NCBI RefSeq assembly: GCF_001039355.2
Contig: NW_019775983.1
Location: 74,082 to 138,081, forward strand
Length of the DNA: 64,000 bases
Origin: Lingula anatina
Lineage: Eukaryota; Brachiopoda; Lingulata; Lingulida; Lingulidae
Direction of reading: 5' to 3'
The notes below the pieces were generated by a model. That model did not search any database. It saw only the letters and a list, made by a program, of their open reading frames with translations, and was not told the origin of the DNA. This document shows, piece after piece, positions 36,901-48,400 of the stretch (the first letter of the stretch is position 1; each line of letters starts with the position of its first letter). The position numbers and the translations under genes were made by a program.

Positions 36901-38543
36901 CCAAAATGTAGTCCTGTCTTCAGGATATTCAATACTGAAGCAGGGAAGAGAAGGATGTAAACTCCAGAACAGTTTGGAATGAACTTGAAAAAGATCCACT
37001 TAACTGACTTAAGCGTCCAAAAAGCATTGAAGTCTTAGTGAATTGAATTCTTATTGAATATTCCTGTCTTTTTGAACTTATTATGAACCATTATCTAGGT
37101 TTAGAACATTTAGTTTAGTTTTCATATGGATTTTAGGCCGTCTTTATGTCAGAATTGTCAGTCACAATAAAATGTGTGTTTAAATGTAAGCATAAACATT
37201 GACATGAAAAACCATCATATCTTACAAAATACAGAGTTTAAGTATTTTTAACGTTTTTTCTCCAAAATACTAAAACCCAAGTAGCAGCTCTGATAATAGA
37301 GATAGACTGATTTGATTTTTTGTAGTTTGTTTTTAAGATGTAAAAGTATCTTTTTAGGTGGTTTTGACATGGTTTTGGGGAAAAAGGTTATCTAAGGATC
37401 CCCCCTATTAATACTTCAAGTCACATATCAAAAATGTATTTACAGTATACTGCAATTTCACAGTTTAAAAAAGCTGCAAGCTGTCTAGTTGTGGCCTTAT
37501 TTGCTGTAGGGAATCGTCTGAAAATATTTTCGTGTTTTTTTTTCTTATTATTATTTTTGATGATTCATATTTTTTTTGGGGACTGAACGGTTTGTAATAT
37601 CATATACTCCATGGGTAACTAACTGAAGTTTGAAATGAACCCGTATTGCTTAAACTAACATGGTGTGACAAATTATTGTTTAATGAACATAAACTTACTA
37701 TCCAAATGCCTCCCTGTTAATGTAATATTAATTCACAATTTAAGCTGGCTGCAAAAGACATATTCTCTTCCAGAAGGGAGCCTCGATTTGGTATTCAACA
37801 GACGTAAATTGTGTCACTGGGTTGGTGCAAAAAAAAAAAAAAACGAGGCATAAATAACATACGGTCCATATCTTTCAATCGAAACTGACAACTAGCTCTG
37901 TATACTCCAAAAGAATGCACAACATGGATACAAGAATACCAATGAAATAACAGACATTTTTGCTCTTTGAATAATAATTATTATGATCACTACAGACAAA
38001 CGGGGGGGGGGGGGGGGGGGGCGGGACCCCACGCCAAGTTGGAGGGGGGGGGGGAGAGTCGGCATCGCAAACGCGGACGCCCCCCCCCCCCTCTATTTAA
38101 TCCTGGATCCGCGCCTGTATGTTGGAGTCGACAACTGTATCACACAGCGCATGACACACTTTTTAAGTGCACTGCTACATAAGTAAGATCTGGTGGAGTT
38201 TTGAGAAAAAGTAAACAAAATCAACGTTTTTCCATCGCTACAAAATACATATCTCTTCAGACAGTTTTGGCATTCACTAGTGTCATCAATGGAATATCAA
38301 ATGTGATTAGATTTAATTGCGTTTGATATGATAACAGTCAAAATAAGACTTACACGTAAAAATAAAATTAATGCACGATACAAAAAAAAATTGAATTGTC
38401 TTACCTTCAAAGTCACTTTGAAGTGGAGGTGGTGGTAATTGATTAAGAGGCAAGGTATGGATTCTCATAAGACGTGGAAACAAATATACAGCAGAGCATA
38501 GGAAGCAAATTACCAGAGCGAGTAAAAATGTCCGCACTGACAT
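33947..38543 (-). CDS. Galactose-3-O-sulfotransferase-like enzyme, copy D
   Basis: Join of exon 1 (38543-38405, 139 nt) and exon 2 (34947-33947, 1001 nt), 379 residues, with the same exon lengths as copy C. The borders are GAAG|GTAAGA and TTTCAG|GT. It has the membrane anchor and PPPPLQSDF stem, the 5'-PAPS loop FLKVHKCGSTTM, the 3' site VREPFSQFQSAF and the DESLVLLRRLLCWGMDDVLY block. It differs from C at a few dozen scattered residues and has no stop or frameshift. The 3.5-kb intron is three times longer than in C because of a 2.4-kb TTAA-flanked insertion. A TATA box lies 75 bp upstream and peptide gene 2 starts 2.6 kb upstream on the same strand. Activity is inferred from the family; the acceptor glycan is unknown. 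Confidence 0.9.
35675..36223 (+). pseudogene. Partial transposon-like ORF, 3' third from a MITE
   Basis: The open frame (Met at 35720, extendable upstream to about 35675) starts NQEVKDNFGLHVVESVERF. It continues with EMAKVLAMQHRKYYGFGEYP and ETPVHNLQMERQCGDTDQRL. I recognise no domain. Its last 60 codons come from the MITE inserted at 36028, so its original C-terminus is lost. Its place inside the TTAA element suggests a degraded element-encoded protein. Confidence 0.5.
36028..36195. mobile_element. CAGGGGCGGAT MITE, second copy
   Basis: Inverted relative to 11784-11950 with about 80 percent identity. It starts CAGGGGCGGATTTAGA and ends GGATCCGCCCCT. It interrupts the open frame starting at 35720. 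Confidence 0.7.
36277..36876. mobile_element. Foldback element with two nested arm pairs
   Basis: The outer arms, about 36277-36350 and 36797-36876, share CCCCATGAAA..ACTCCCC and TATTTTATTTGAGTATATGA in inverse orientation. The inner arms, about 36365-36418 and 36643-36685, share AGCTRTTTATTTGATATTTG. It is predicted to fold into a long hairpin. Confidence 0.65.
37998..38118. mobile_element. hAT-like relic in copy D intron
   Basis: G and C runs surround GCGGGACCCCACGCCAAGTT, ending AATCCTGGATCCGCGCCTG. It is inverted relative to the copy A and C relics. Confidence 0.4.
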
Positions 38544-38614
38544 GGCCAAGATTAACTGATGCAGTACAAGAGCATTTGATCACACAATCTGCAGCCTTCA
38601 CGTTTAGAGCCAGA

Positions 38615-38622
38615 CTTTATAA
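38615..38622 (-). promoter_or_regulatory. TATA box of sulfotransferase copy D
   Basis: GAGGTTTATAAAGTCTGG on the minus strand, 75 bp upstream of the ATG. Confidence 0.65.
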
Positions 38623-39239
38623 ACCTCATAAAATCCTGTATCCACGTACCTGCGATGACACGGATAAAAAATAATAAATAAATCACATTATTTATGTTCA
38701 GTGCTCTATATGATTATATGATAGTTGCTTCATAAAGTCTTTACGAAAACTGTTCTGTGCCATTTTTTTCCAACACGGGTATTCAATTTTACATCAATCT
38801 CAATGCGGGTTTTTGCTTGGCATGATAAATTTTGACAGCGCTCCCCGCACGAACGAGCAGTAGATATTTCAGCACAGTAGACTTGCTGCAATCACACTGT
38901 AACCATGCCTCAAAACTGCTTCGATTTAAGATGCGGAAGAGGTGTATACTCCCCAGAAGTAGCATTCTACTGTAACCATGCATGCTTTAAAAGTAATTTA
39001 TCAGTAGAAATGAGGCGTAAAGTATAATTACCTAACCTCCAGGTAAATGTGGGGAAAACAGTGAACAGCTGGTCTTATACTTCTACATTAGTGTGGTAAT
39101 GACAAATTGCCCTGCGTACGCACCTTGCACATTAAATGCAAGAGTAGTACATTAACAGCATTAAACATAATGATACTCCAAATATGATGATGATGATGAT
39201 GATTTTTCAAAAAGAAAAAACGAAGAAAGAGAGAAATTA

Positions 39240-39640
39240 TAGTAAAATGCAGACGGGAGGAAAGCTAAGCATGGTAAGTCACTAACCATGCAGCAATCTC
39301 TAAATTAGGCAGCAGTCTGTAAACAGACCAAGTTTTCAAATCAAGATGGGTAAAACAAGGTGAGCAACCGACAAAAAAAAAATATTTAAGATAATTCATT
39401 GCATTTATGTAGAAAATTTGTTTATAGTGGTTGTAAGGATTTGCTTGTATACAACAACGTTGTGTTCATAGGAAAAAATCTTAGTTTGGGGCTTGTGTCT
39501 GCACATTTTGACCTTTAGGTAGTTGACCAAGGCACGGGGTATTGCAGTTTCTCAGCTGCTGTGTATCTAGGCACAGACATTAAACTGTTATGATCATTTT
39601 TTTTGTCAGCTATTTCTATCATGTTACATACATCAGTAAG
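39240..39640. repeat. Segmental duplicate of 11750-12330 without the MITE
   Basis: It aligns from ATGCAGACGGGAGGAAAGCT onward and provides the empty site for the 167-bp MITE. Confidence 0.7.
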
Positions 39641-39799
39641 AAATCATTAGCCGTGTTGCTTCCTGTTCTCCCCTTCTTTCTTCTTCTTTCTCCCTTCTTT
39701 TCTGCTCTCTAAGCTTCTTTCTCTTGCCTTTTGTAGGCATATTGGAAGCTGAATTAAGCAAAACGATTAATTTTTGAAAATTGTTATACAGGTTGCACA

Positions 39800-40290
39800 A
39801 TCGTCGTTAATTGTCGAGACAAGAGCGTGCGTCGTGAGCACACCTTTTATACTCCTGGCGTAGGGGTTACGCACGTGCGACGAACTTCCGCCGTGCTTTC
39901 GACTTTCGACTAGTTGTGAGGGCGTGAGCCGTAATCAACATGCAAAGGGCACTTGCTATTTCATTGCTTGCGACGTGCGTCTCGGACCACGGACGTCTCA
40001 CTTGCGAACTCTTCGCGATCTCCTTGCGAGTGGAGTAAGTCACTTTTTGCGGCCTCGCTGTTCGCAGATTATTCGTAGAATCTTTTGGACATGTCAAACA
40101 TCATCCGTACGTGCATACGGTCTGTTTGCGAACTCCAAATTTCGCAAGAGGGACTTGCGTTGCACGTGAGATTTTGCGCAATATTTGCACGCAAACAGGC
40201 CATAAGAGCCCGTACGGCCGGTTGTGACCGAGGCTTTACGATGTCAAAAAAAAAAAATGTACGGAAAATCGTATACGATTTCATTGCATG
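39800..40290. other. CpG-rich block in AT-rich surroundings
   Basis: CGTGCG, CGCACGTGCG, CGAAC and TTCGCAAG words are dense over about 490 bp, unlike the flanks. Short open frames exist on both strands without conserved features. A CpG-rich MITE is likelier than an island, because no gene starts here. Confidence 0.4.
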
Positions 40291-40718
40291 GGGCCCGTGA
40301 CAAATGTTATCTAGGCTTTAGACTGCCGCTTATTGGTATTATTTGAAAACATCTAAAATTCACTTCTGAGGACATAATTGAAAAGTACTAAGTAAGATAG
40401 GTTTTTAAACACTCAGTTTTCAGTACTTTTATTTTACTATTTTACCAAGTAAAACTGTATAACTAGTTTCTTGTTTCCTAACTACTTCAAAGATGTTGGT
40501 CTTATTCTGAAATCGCTATAGCCTTGCAGTAAAATGAAATCCAACCGAAAGATAAAACTCTATGACTGAATACATTAAATTTAACTTTAAAGCTTGTTCC
40601 CAGGAATATCCCTGTGTAATAGTGAAAATTGACGCGTTGTAAATTTCCGTAGTTTGAAAAACCATGTTGTTCCTCTTCAAAATGTACACGTAGCTGTATC
40701 CAAGTAACTCGTGGATGT

Positions 40719-41187
40719 TCAAGCAACTGGATGAACGATTCCATAACCAAGTACATGGCAACACGATGGCAAGAATGGGGGGCTATGGCAACAGTTTCTA
40801 CGCACACGCTTCAATGGCCTCCGCAACATCGCGCCTTCTTCATTGTTTGGTAGCACTCTAATTGAAAGTATGAATATGAAAAGCTTATTGACACCATCTA
40901 CCCTCTTATTCTGTATCCAAACTTGGAATTTCTTTTTTTTTTTTTTTTTTTGAGTGTAGAACAGTTTCATTAGCTACAGTATGTTATTGTAATAGATGCT
41001 TTAAGTAGCGATAGACCAAAAGAATCTTCACAAGTGATTTTTTTTTCACTTTTGCGTCAATCTAACACCTTGAGATAGTATAAATTATAAATTATTCTAA
41101 ATTTAGATACCTTTCAACCGCTGCACTTTCTACGGCCACAGTAAGAAAGGCCAAAAAGACCACCAGAAGTAAAGCATATGTCTTCAT
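40719..41187 (-). CDS. Putative secreted cysteine-rich peptide precursor 2
   Basis: Two coding exons, 41187-41111 (77 nt) and 40857-40719 (139 nt), give 71 residues. The signal peptide, acidic spacer and Lys-Arg/Arg-Arg stretch are nearly identical to copy 1. The CC-x8-CC spacing is kept, but the residues between the cysteine pairs vary. The C-terminus continues nine residues further than in copy 1, so the terminal Gly is not exposed. The frame is preserved across the splice in both copies only with the TTCAATTAG|A acceptor. AATAAA follows at 40433-40428. Selection on the frame is the main support; expression is unproven. Confidence 0.68.
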
Positions 41188-41222
41188 TTTGCGCTGCACG
41201 TCTTGCTATCGTTGAAATGTGA

Positions 41223-41381
41223 CCTGCAAGAACACTTTAAAAATATGTGCGCAGAAAAAGAAAAAAAACTTCCAACCGCTGCACTTTCTACGGCCACAGT
41301 AAGAAAGGCCAAAAAGACCACCAGAAGTAAAGCATATGTCTTCATTTTGCACTGCACGTCTTGCCATCGTTGAAATGTGAC
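41223..41381 (-). repeat. 158-bp tandem duplicate of the peptide 2 signal exon
   Basis: The acceptor CTTGCAG, the ATG (41345) and the signal-peptide codons are repeated upstream at an offset of 158 bp. The second copy has lost its GTATC donor (it reads GGAAGTTTTT), so it cannot splice as exon 2. Confidence 0.8.
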
Positions 41382-41615
41382 CTGCAAGAACACTTTAAAA
41401 ATATGTGCGCAGAAAAAGAAAAAAAAATGTATGTTAAAATGCCTTAGTAAATTCAAGACTTACAGGAAAAATAACATTTTGTACTTATGTTAGACCAAGA
41501 GAATCCTAAAAAGGCACTATATTTGTACTACAATATATTATTAGATATTTTCCCTTTTGCCTGCCATGTGTCATTGAATGTGGTAAGCCGATGAGTAAGA
41601 CCTTTAATTAAAAAA

Positions 41616-41646
<31 letters not shown>

Positions 41647-41647
41647 N

Positions 41648-42130
41648 AGGTTAATTGGAGACCATGGTCGTTTCTGGGTAGAACACTGAACCCGTGTGAT
41701 TTTCTTTATTGAGATCAGATTTCACCTGTACCGCTCAACTAGTCAAAAGTGAGATTTCACACACCACGGAGAGGGCTACGACGAAGCGTGTTCCGCGTCT
41801 TAAGTGACTAGGGTCATTGACAGCATCAGTATTTGGAGTGGATATACCACATTGGTGCCAAAACACCAATGGTAGTCATCGATGAAAACCTGAACCAGAT
41901 TAAATAAAGGAGTAATCTGGGGATCATTAGACTATCATTTGATAGGGGGCACCTTAGGGACAATTTTAGGTTGCACGATGAGATTGCCAGTTCACAAAGA
42001 ACACTTTTAATAGCAAATAAATTACAAAACCAAGGGAATGAGCAGCTGCCTTGGTCATCAAATTCGCCCTATTTGAACCACATAGACAATATGTGTGTAG
42101 GTCATTACTCACCGAATCAACGGCCTGCAT
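41648..42130. other. Sequence after a single-N join, possible LTR fragment
   Basis: The minus strand holds AATAAAGAAAATCACACGGG and GTGTGAAATCTCAC, which resemble the R-U5 part of a retrotransposon LTR. No paired LTR or coding region is present. The N at 41647 is a contig join. Confidence 0.25.
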
Positions 42131-42479
42131 GATGGGTCGTGTTACTCTTTCAAAGACGATAATTTGGAAAATATGGAGACCCAAAATATCGCTTTCAACG
42201 GTTGTCACATGACTTAGAATAGGCAATGTATTTTTTATTTGCTTCACTGGCGAATTAAATTAACGAACTATTGTCACAATGACATCAAAGAAGATATCAA
42301 AAGCTATTAAAACACGATTTTAATCCTTATCAGTCTGCAAAATATGAAAAAAATAAGAATTATGATTTGGAAAAAAATATTCCATATTAAATGTCAAGTC
42401 TGTATATTAAAATATAACACAAGGACTTCAATCGATTACTGTACTATATTTGAAATTATATTAAATACCAAGCACTTAC

Positions 42480-45400
42480 CACATTAGGTTTATCGTCGAA
42501 AAGCAAAAAGTGTATTTCAGCGTTTATTATGAGTTTTCTTTCCAACCTGTCTCTGACATCTGTGGCCACCTGAAGATAAAACGAACGATAAAATGCAATG
42601 AACATTAAGTAAAGAAGTTTGTACGAAAAAAAAATTAAAAAAGGTTTAGTGTCATTTTCCACGATGTTCTGTTTGCAATGTAAATGTTTAAAATATGTAT
42701 GCAGCATGTATATATAACTATTTCTTTGGTAATCGGCTACATAATATTTCAGCTTTGTTACATTAAAGATGCATATGAAGTCAATTTTTTTGCCACAAAA
42801 ACCAACCAACTGCCAGCATATACTGTAGTTTCAAATAGTATTACAAAGAGAATTACCAAAAGATATTGTTTAATATTACCCGAAAAAGGAAATTTGAACG
42901 GATTTTTCTGCTAGCTTTCTATGCTGTATATACATGGGGCAGAAAAGTAGGTCACATAAGTAGGATAAATTTATGACCAAAAAAATTAAAGTAAGAAGCA
43001 GTCTACACCTCTTTAAAGGCTGTTCAAGTGATTTATTCAGTTTATCCCTTGGCATGTCGACTTAATTTGAGTCGTATAAGAATCTAGTAGAAGTTGTTTA
43101 TATGAGTTACTGGGAATCCACGCGCCACCGATGCTCGGTTCATATGTACCTTTAAGGTACGGATGTACCCAAATATAGCTCAAAATCGTCATTTTTGTTT
43201 TTTTATGTCTAATTATTGGTTTAATGTGTATCTAACGTTAAACAGAATAATTTTTTTACATTTTGAACAAAAAATGTTTTTTCTGAGGATTCTGATGCTG
43301 CACACATCGGCACCGGTGGCCTGGTCTATGCCCCGCCTTCGTTGCCAAGGGCCGTTGGCAAGGGTGGGCGGACCTTAGCAGCATCAGCACGTCTAGGGAA
43401 ACAATAGAACAGGTATGCGCCATGCCCCCTTTGTCATAAACAGCGATCGGCAAAGCAGTGCCTATTGTTCCGCTTATGCTGTTTTGATAGTTGCTCTTGA
43501 TTGTGATCAGCGCTAAGATGAATCTTTTCCGACACATTGGATTTGCTCGAAATACGCGTTCTCCCTTGAATATTGCTTGTTGTTACACGCGCTCTTTCGA
43601 TTTTCTTGTTAACTTTTTGAGATACGCAAAAAAGTAGAAAATTCCGTTGCTTGCTACCCGTGACAACAATCGAAATGCTTTCTATCCATTTTCGACAACA
43701 GCTCAATGCAGTTGTTAGATTTTAAAAATCTTAACATGGGCGTAACTAGGCATAAGCACGGATGCACTGTGCGTACAATTTTTTGGCCAACCATGATATA
43801 TTTTCATATAAATATAGTGTATTTTTCACGGAATATAAAGAAATCCTCTGCTTATTAAAGTCACCTGTATGAACAAATCCTCTGTATCAATTGTAAAGGC
43901 ACAATTGTTCTGACCCCCCCCCCCCTGTCTTGCATACTTTTATTGAACTGAGGTAAACAATGCCTGAAACCTTAACAAATTTTATCTTAATCGTCCATCT
44001 AACTGGAACTTCCTTTACCTCTTAATTGGAGGGTTCAGTGGCCCACAACTCTCCTGAAGCCTCACTGGCGATATTTAGCTCAGGTAAAAATCTACCTGAG
44101 TGTTATTTTCAAAGAGCAGCTCCCGCAACCCTGAGGGCACTAGATAAAATCTGGACACCAGGTTTTATAAGGAGCTAGAGAAACAAAGGAAGGATTTTTC
44201 CTGCAAAGCGTCGAAGAATTTTGAAACAGAGTTGACCCTGCTTTTTTCTTCAACTATTATCGCAGAATTTTTCCTGGCTCACCCAACTTTAGATATTTCC
44301 TCTAACAAAACCTTTTTGGTTGCGTCTATTTCTTGTTGTTGATAGTCCGATCGGCGTCCTGTAACACAACCGTGTTTTTGAACCATTTTTCGCTTGGCGA
44401 ATGTGGACAAGACCGCCTGCGATGCTGCTATTGTGTGCACATCCTAGAGCGCATCCCTAACACTTTCCCCGACGGCAATTGACGTGGCCACTGATTGCTT
44501 GAGTCATTAGGACTTACTTGATTGCCTGACAATCATTCTGGCAGAGCTAGCGATAACCCCTTGAAGTTACTAACAGGAGGTGAGATTGATACAAAAATAA
44601 GATTTTCTGACATTCAAATGCATGCAAACAAGCTAATTTCAACCGGCAATAGAGAACCCATCTTCGCGATCGTCAGAACGATAACAGGTAAAGCTGTCAA
44701 CAATTTAATTTGCTAATTTGGACAACTAACCTCCCTGAAAGGGTTTTTGCTCGTTTTCTTTGCTTTCAATATTGACGAGATAGCGTTATCTTAGCAAGCT
44801 ATAACTGTCTACCTGTACACCTGAGGGAGACCAAATTCACCATGCTAATTATGAAAAGTATGCACTTAAAGTGCTTTTTAAGAAATTTTGATTGATCCTC
44901 TCTTTTCTAATTTATAGACTTTGAAAGTGAAAATTCCCCAATATTTTTTATGTAATTTCACGTTTTTATAGATAAAATCAACAATAAGTGTCTGAAGAAA
45001 AATCCCTGACTCCATGCTGTAGTACTTTGTTCAAGTGTTATAATGCCATCAAATGCAAGTTTATAGCTGTCCAGGTGCCTGAGAAAATCAGGTGTATAAA
45101 AATGGTATAAAAATGGTGTAGTTAGAGCTGTGTTCCAAGCATAATTAGATATTTTGAAGATATATTAAATGAATGTGATAGGAATGAAAAAAGCCAAGAC
45201 CTTTATTTTAAGAGAAAATCTCAAACCTACATTCCCACCTTAAGACCGTCAGTAAACTCACCTGTGACATATCACCATTGGGCACCCCCGACAAAACAAT
45301 TAGTCTGCTCCACTGGTTATCTCCATCCCTGGACGACATTTCACTATCATATATTGTAAAATTCAAGGCATCGGAAAAGTTTTCGAAAAGTGTGCTCTTG

Positions 45401-48400
45401 TCACTCGGTTCTATTGTTTCTAAAAAAATAAACGAATGATAAATATTTTCACCTGGCATTTAGTCTATTTGCTCCAAATGGATAGTATAATGATAGATTT
45501 GTAAATCTATATCATATAAAATTTAGAAAATGTCTTCTCAAAAGTGCTAATAAGATCTCACGGTCCTATCTTCATATTTCTTATTATTTGAGAAATATAT
45601 TTTAAAAGAATGAAAATAAGGACATACATTGCTAGTTCTTTGCTGTTTTTTCAATAAAGTAGTTTTTATGTCTTTCCTGCATGCCACATTTGAACATGTA
45701 TCAGTAACATTTTACCTTTACTGCACACTTTTCAAATATCGCCGTCATTTTATGACAATTAGTAATCCCACTGATTTGGAAAAAAAAAACAGTAAAACGT
45801 TTACTTATTATTGTGGTAACAACACATAAGGACGACTCCGGTTCTAGCGACGCAGACAGGTGACAGAAACATGTAGAGATACAGACACTGGTGTGTATGT
45901 ACATAATAACGAAAGAGACAAACATACTTATTAATTTTTTGACTTTTTTCAAGTTCTCCTCTGCTGGCGATACTTGACCATGAAATAAACGCACCTCTTC
46001 CTTGAAGCCACCTGATTGACATAAGAAAATATATCTTTAAAAACGTGATGAAAACATTTAAATTGACACATATTAAGTAATTCTCTCAATGAAGCCCTCG
46101 TTAAAAAAGATGATATGTACTTATGGCAATACGATCAGAGTGAATATTTCTGCAGAAATTCTAACTACTGTATAGGATCAATATTATTTGCACAATCTTA
46201 CTTTGTTCAATTTTCTCAATGATGCATTTTGCCGTTTTTTCTACGTCACCCCAGGTCATCTGGTATTTATCAAGCAGCAGAGTGGTCCGGATGTCGTCCT
46301 TTATAGCTTGAGCTGGGAAATAAAACAGTTGAACACCTAATATAATCTGGCAGCCGTACAAGAGGAGGTACACGTCCAAGCAAAAAAGAACGTCGAAAGA
46401 ATGAAACAAAGAAAATAGATAAATTTATAGATCAATAAGAGTAACTTCGAATATTGTTGCGGAACCATAAGAGGCATCTGCGTGTGTTTTAATAATTAAT
46501 GATTATAAATTTACCTGCCCTGTTCTCTTTACTAGTACAAAAAATATCGACCCTTCCTCTACGTGTTTTTTCTGTTAAATTATTGCACCTTCGCCACAAC
46601 ATGTACAGTGCACGGTACATTTAGGTACAGTGAAGTGGTCTGAACGTTTACCCTGAAAATTTCTTGGTATAATTAGTCTAATTAAAACCATCTCCGCCTT
46701 TGATGTTTCTGATCATTATAATTTTTGGTAGCCATTTCCCTAAACTACTATTATCAACTTGTTTGACATCCAATAAATGCTTGTTGGGGACATTAACCNN
46801 NNNNNNNNNNNNNNNNNNNNNNNNNNNNNNNNNNNNNNNNNNNNNNNNNNNNNNNNNNNNNNNNNNNNNNNNNNNNNNNNNNNNNNNNNNNNNNNNNNNN
46901 NNNNNNNNNNNNNNNNNNNNNNNNNNNNNNNNNNNNNNNNNNNNNNNNNNNNNNNNNNNNNNNNNNNNNNNNNNNNNNNNNNNNNNNNNNNNNNNNNNNN
47001 NNNNNNNNNNNNNNNNNNNNNNNNNNNNNNNNNNNNNNNNNNNNNNNNNNNNNNNNNNNNNNNNNNNNNNNNNNNNNNNNNNNNNNNNNNNNNNNNNNNN
47101 CCCCCCCCCCCCCCCCAACAAAAAATTGTCTCACAGTAGAACTATGCTTTTTTTTCCTGCTATGCGTTGAAAAGAATTATATTGTTTTGGGCTATAGAAG
47201 TTGCAGAGGTGCATAGTAGCAGCCGCTAATTTTACTTCTTTAGCCACGAGGAATGCATTAACAGAAAAAAAAACAAAGTGAAGAGCTCTGGACCATTCCT
47301 AGGACTTCCATTCCTGTTAAACCTAATGAGGCACAACCTGTCTCACATCATCAGTGTTATAGTAAACAGTCCCCACACTGTCACTGTCTCAGTGTGACTG
47401 ATGAAGTCCCAAGTTTTGTGATGAAAGCTTCCCAGGTATTCTTTCGGCTTTATCGTGCAGACATAGAACAGTTTTAAAATTCATCGTTATAAGTAACACT
47501 ACAGTGTACTTCGCAGATCAATTTTCATAAGCATATGTGATTACCAGTATTTATATGTAAATACCAGTATGTTTATCGCACCAATTTTATTTGACTGCTT
47601 GACTTGCTGATATTGTGAAAAAGAAAAAAATCCTTTATATCCTCAATATTTTTTATTGTGCTTCTGCTCACAATTCAGAACAAATAAAATATCTATCTTG
47701 TCAAAATTTCTTTTCTGAAAGGTTTTCTCACGCGGATCGACTGTCCACAACTCTATAAGTCGAACGATTATCTTTACAACACATTAACCATTAAGTACTA
47801 ATATCCTGTTCAAATCCTATTGTTAATTGTTGCACCTAATCGGTTTGGATAAGTCGTATAGTCATAATTGACTGATACGAAAAGTGTGGATAACAGTAAA
47901 GCCATAAGGTATTCTTTTATTTAGTGACCACTAAACGCAGTTCGGAGTTGCTTTTGACTACGGCTTACAATTGTATTAATTGTTCCCTGCATCTTTTTAT
48001 CCACGTCTTATAAACTGATGGCTAAGGTTCAGTAAACCACTGTAACATGCTACTAAAATCAAGGCCAGGGTATCGTTCTATGAAGATTTCACTATGAAAG
48101 AATTTCTAAAATGCGTTTAAACAACAAACTACTGTCATTTGCGAGCTGGACATTCCGAATATAGACTTAATAAATACCTAGTAGACAGTACATTCTTCGA
48201 AATAAAAAGGAATACTTACTGAAAGCAACGGCAGGCATCTGTAAAATTGTATAAAACAAGTTTAAATACATAAAATATAATGACAAAACCAGATGATAAT
48301 TGCAACTTTATGGAGGATATGTAGTGACATATATACGATCATAAGTCAAAATATGCTTGGTGAACGCGTTGATGGTAAATGCATAAAGAAGAATCTACAG

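Larger units (their letters stand above)
35007..37407. mobile_element. 2.4-kb TTAA-flanked element in copy D intron
   Basis: TTAA stands at 35003-35006 and 37408-37411, and the copy C intron shows the plain site GTTACTGAATACTTC. The ends are imperfect inverted repeats sharing TAG..GGGGGG and further in ATGTCAAAACCASCTAAAAAG. TTAA duplication points to piggyBac or Kolobok. The ends do not look like CCY..RGG piggyBac ends, so Kolobok or an unlisted type is my guess. It hosts a partial open frame and two nested elements. Confidence 0.7.

Noticed and set aside
44522-44716. 64-codon frame on the plus strand
   Set aside because: No similarity or signal recognised; length is within chance expectation.
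46678-47170. Long open frames across the gap
   Set aside because: They consist of N bases and contain no sequence information.
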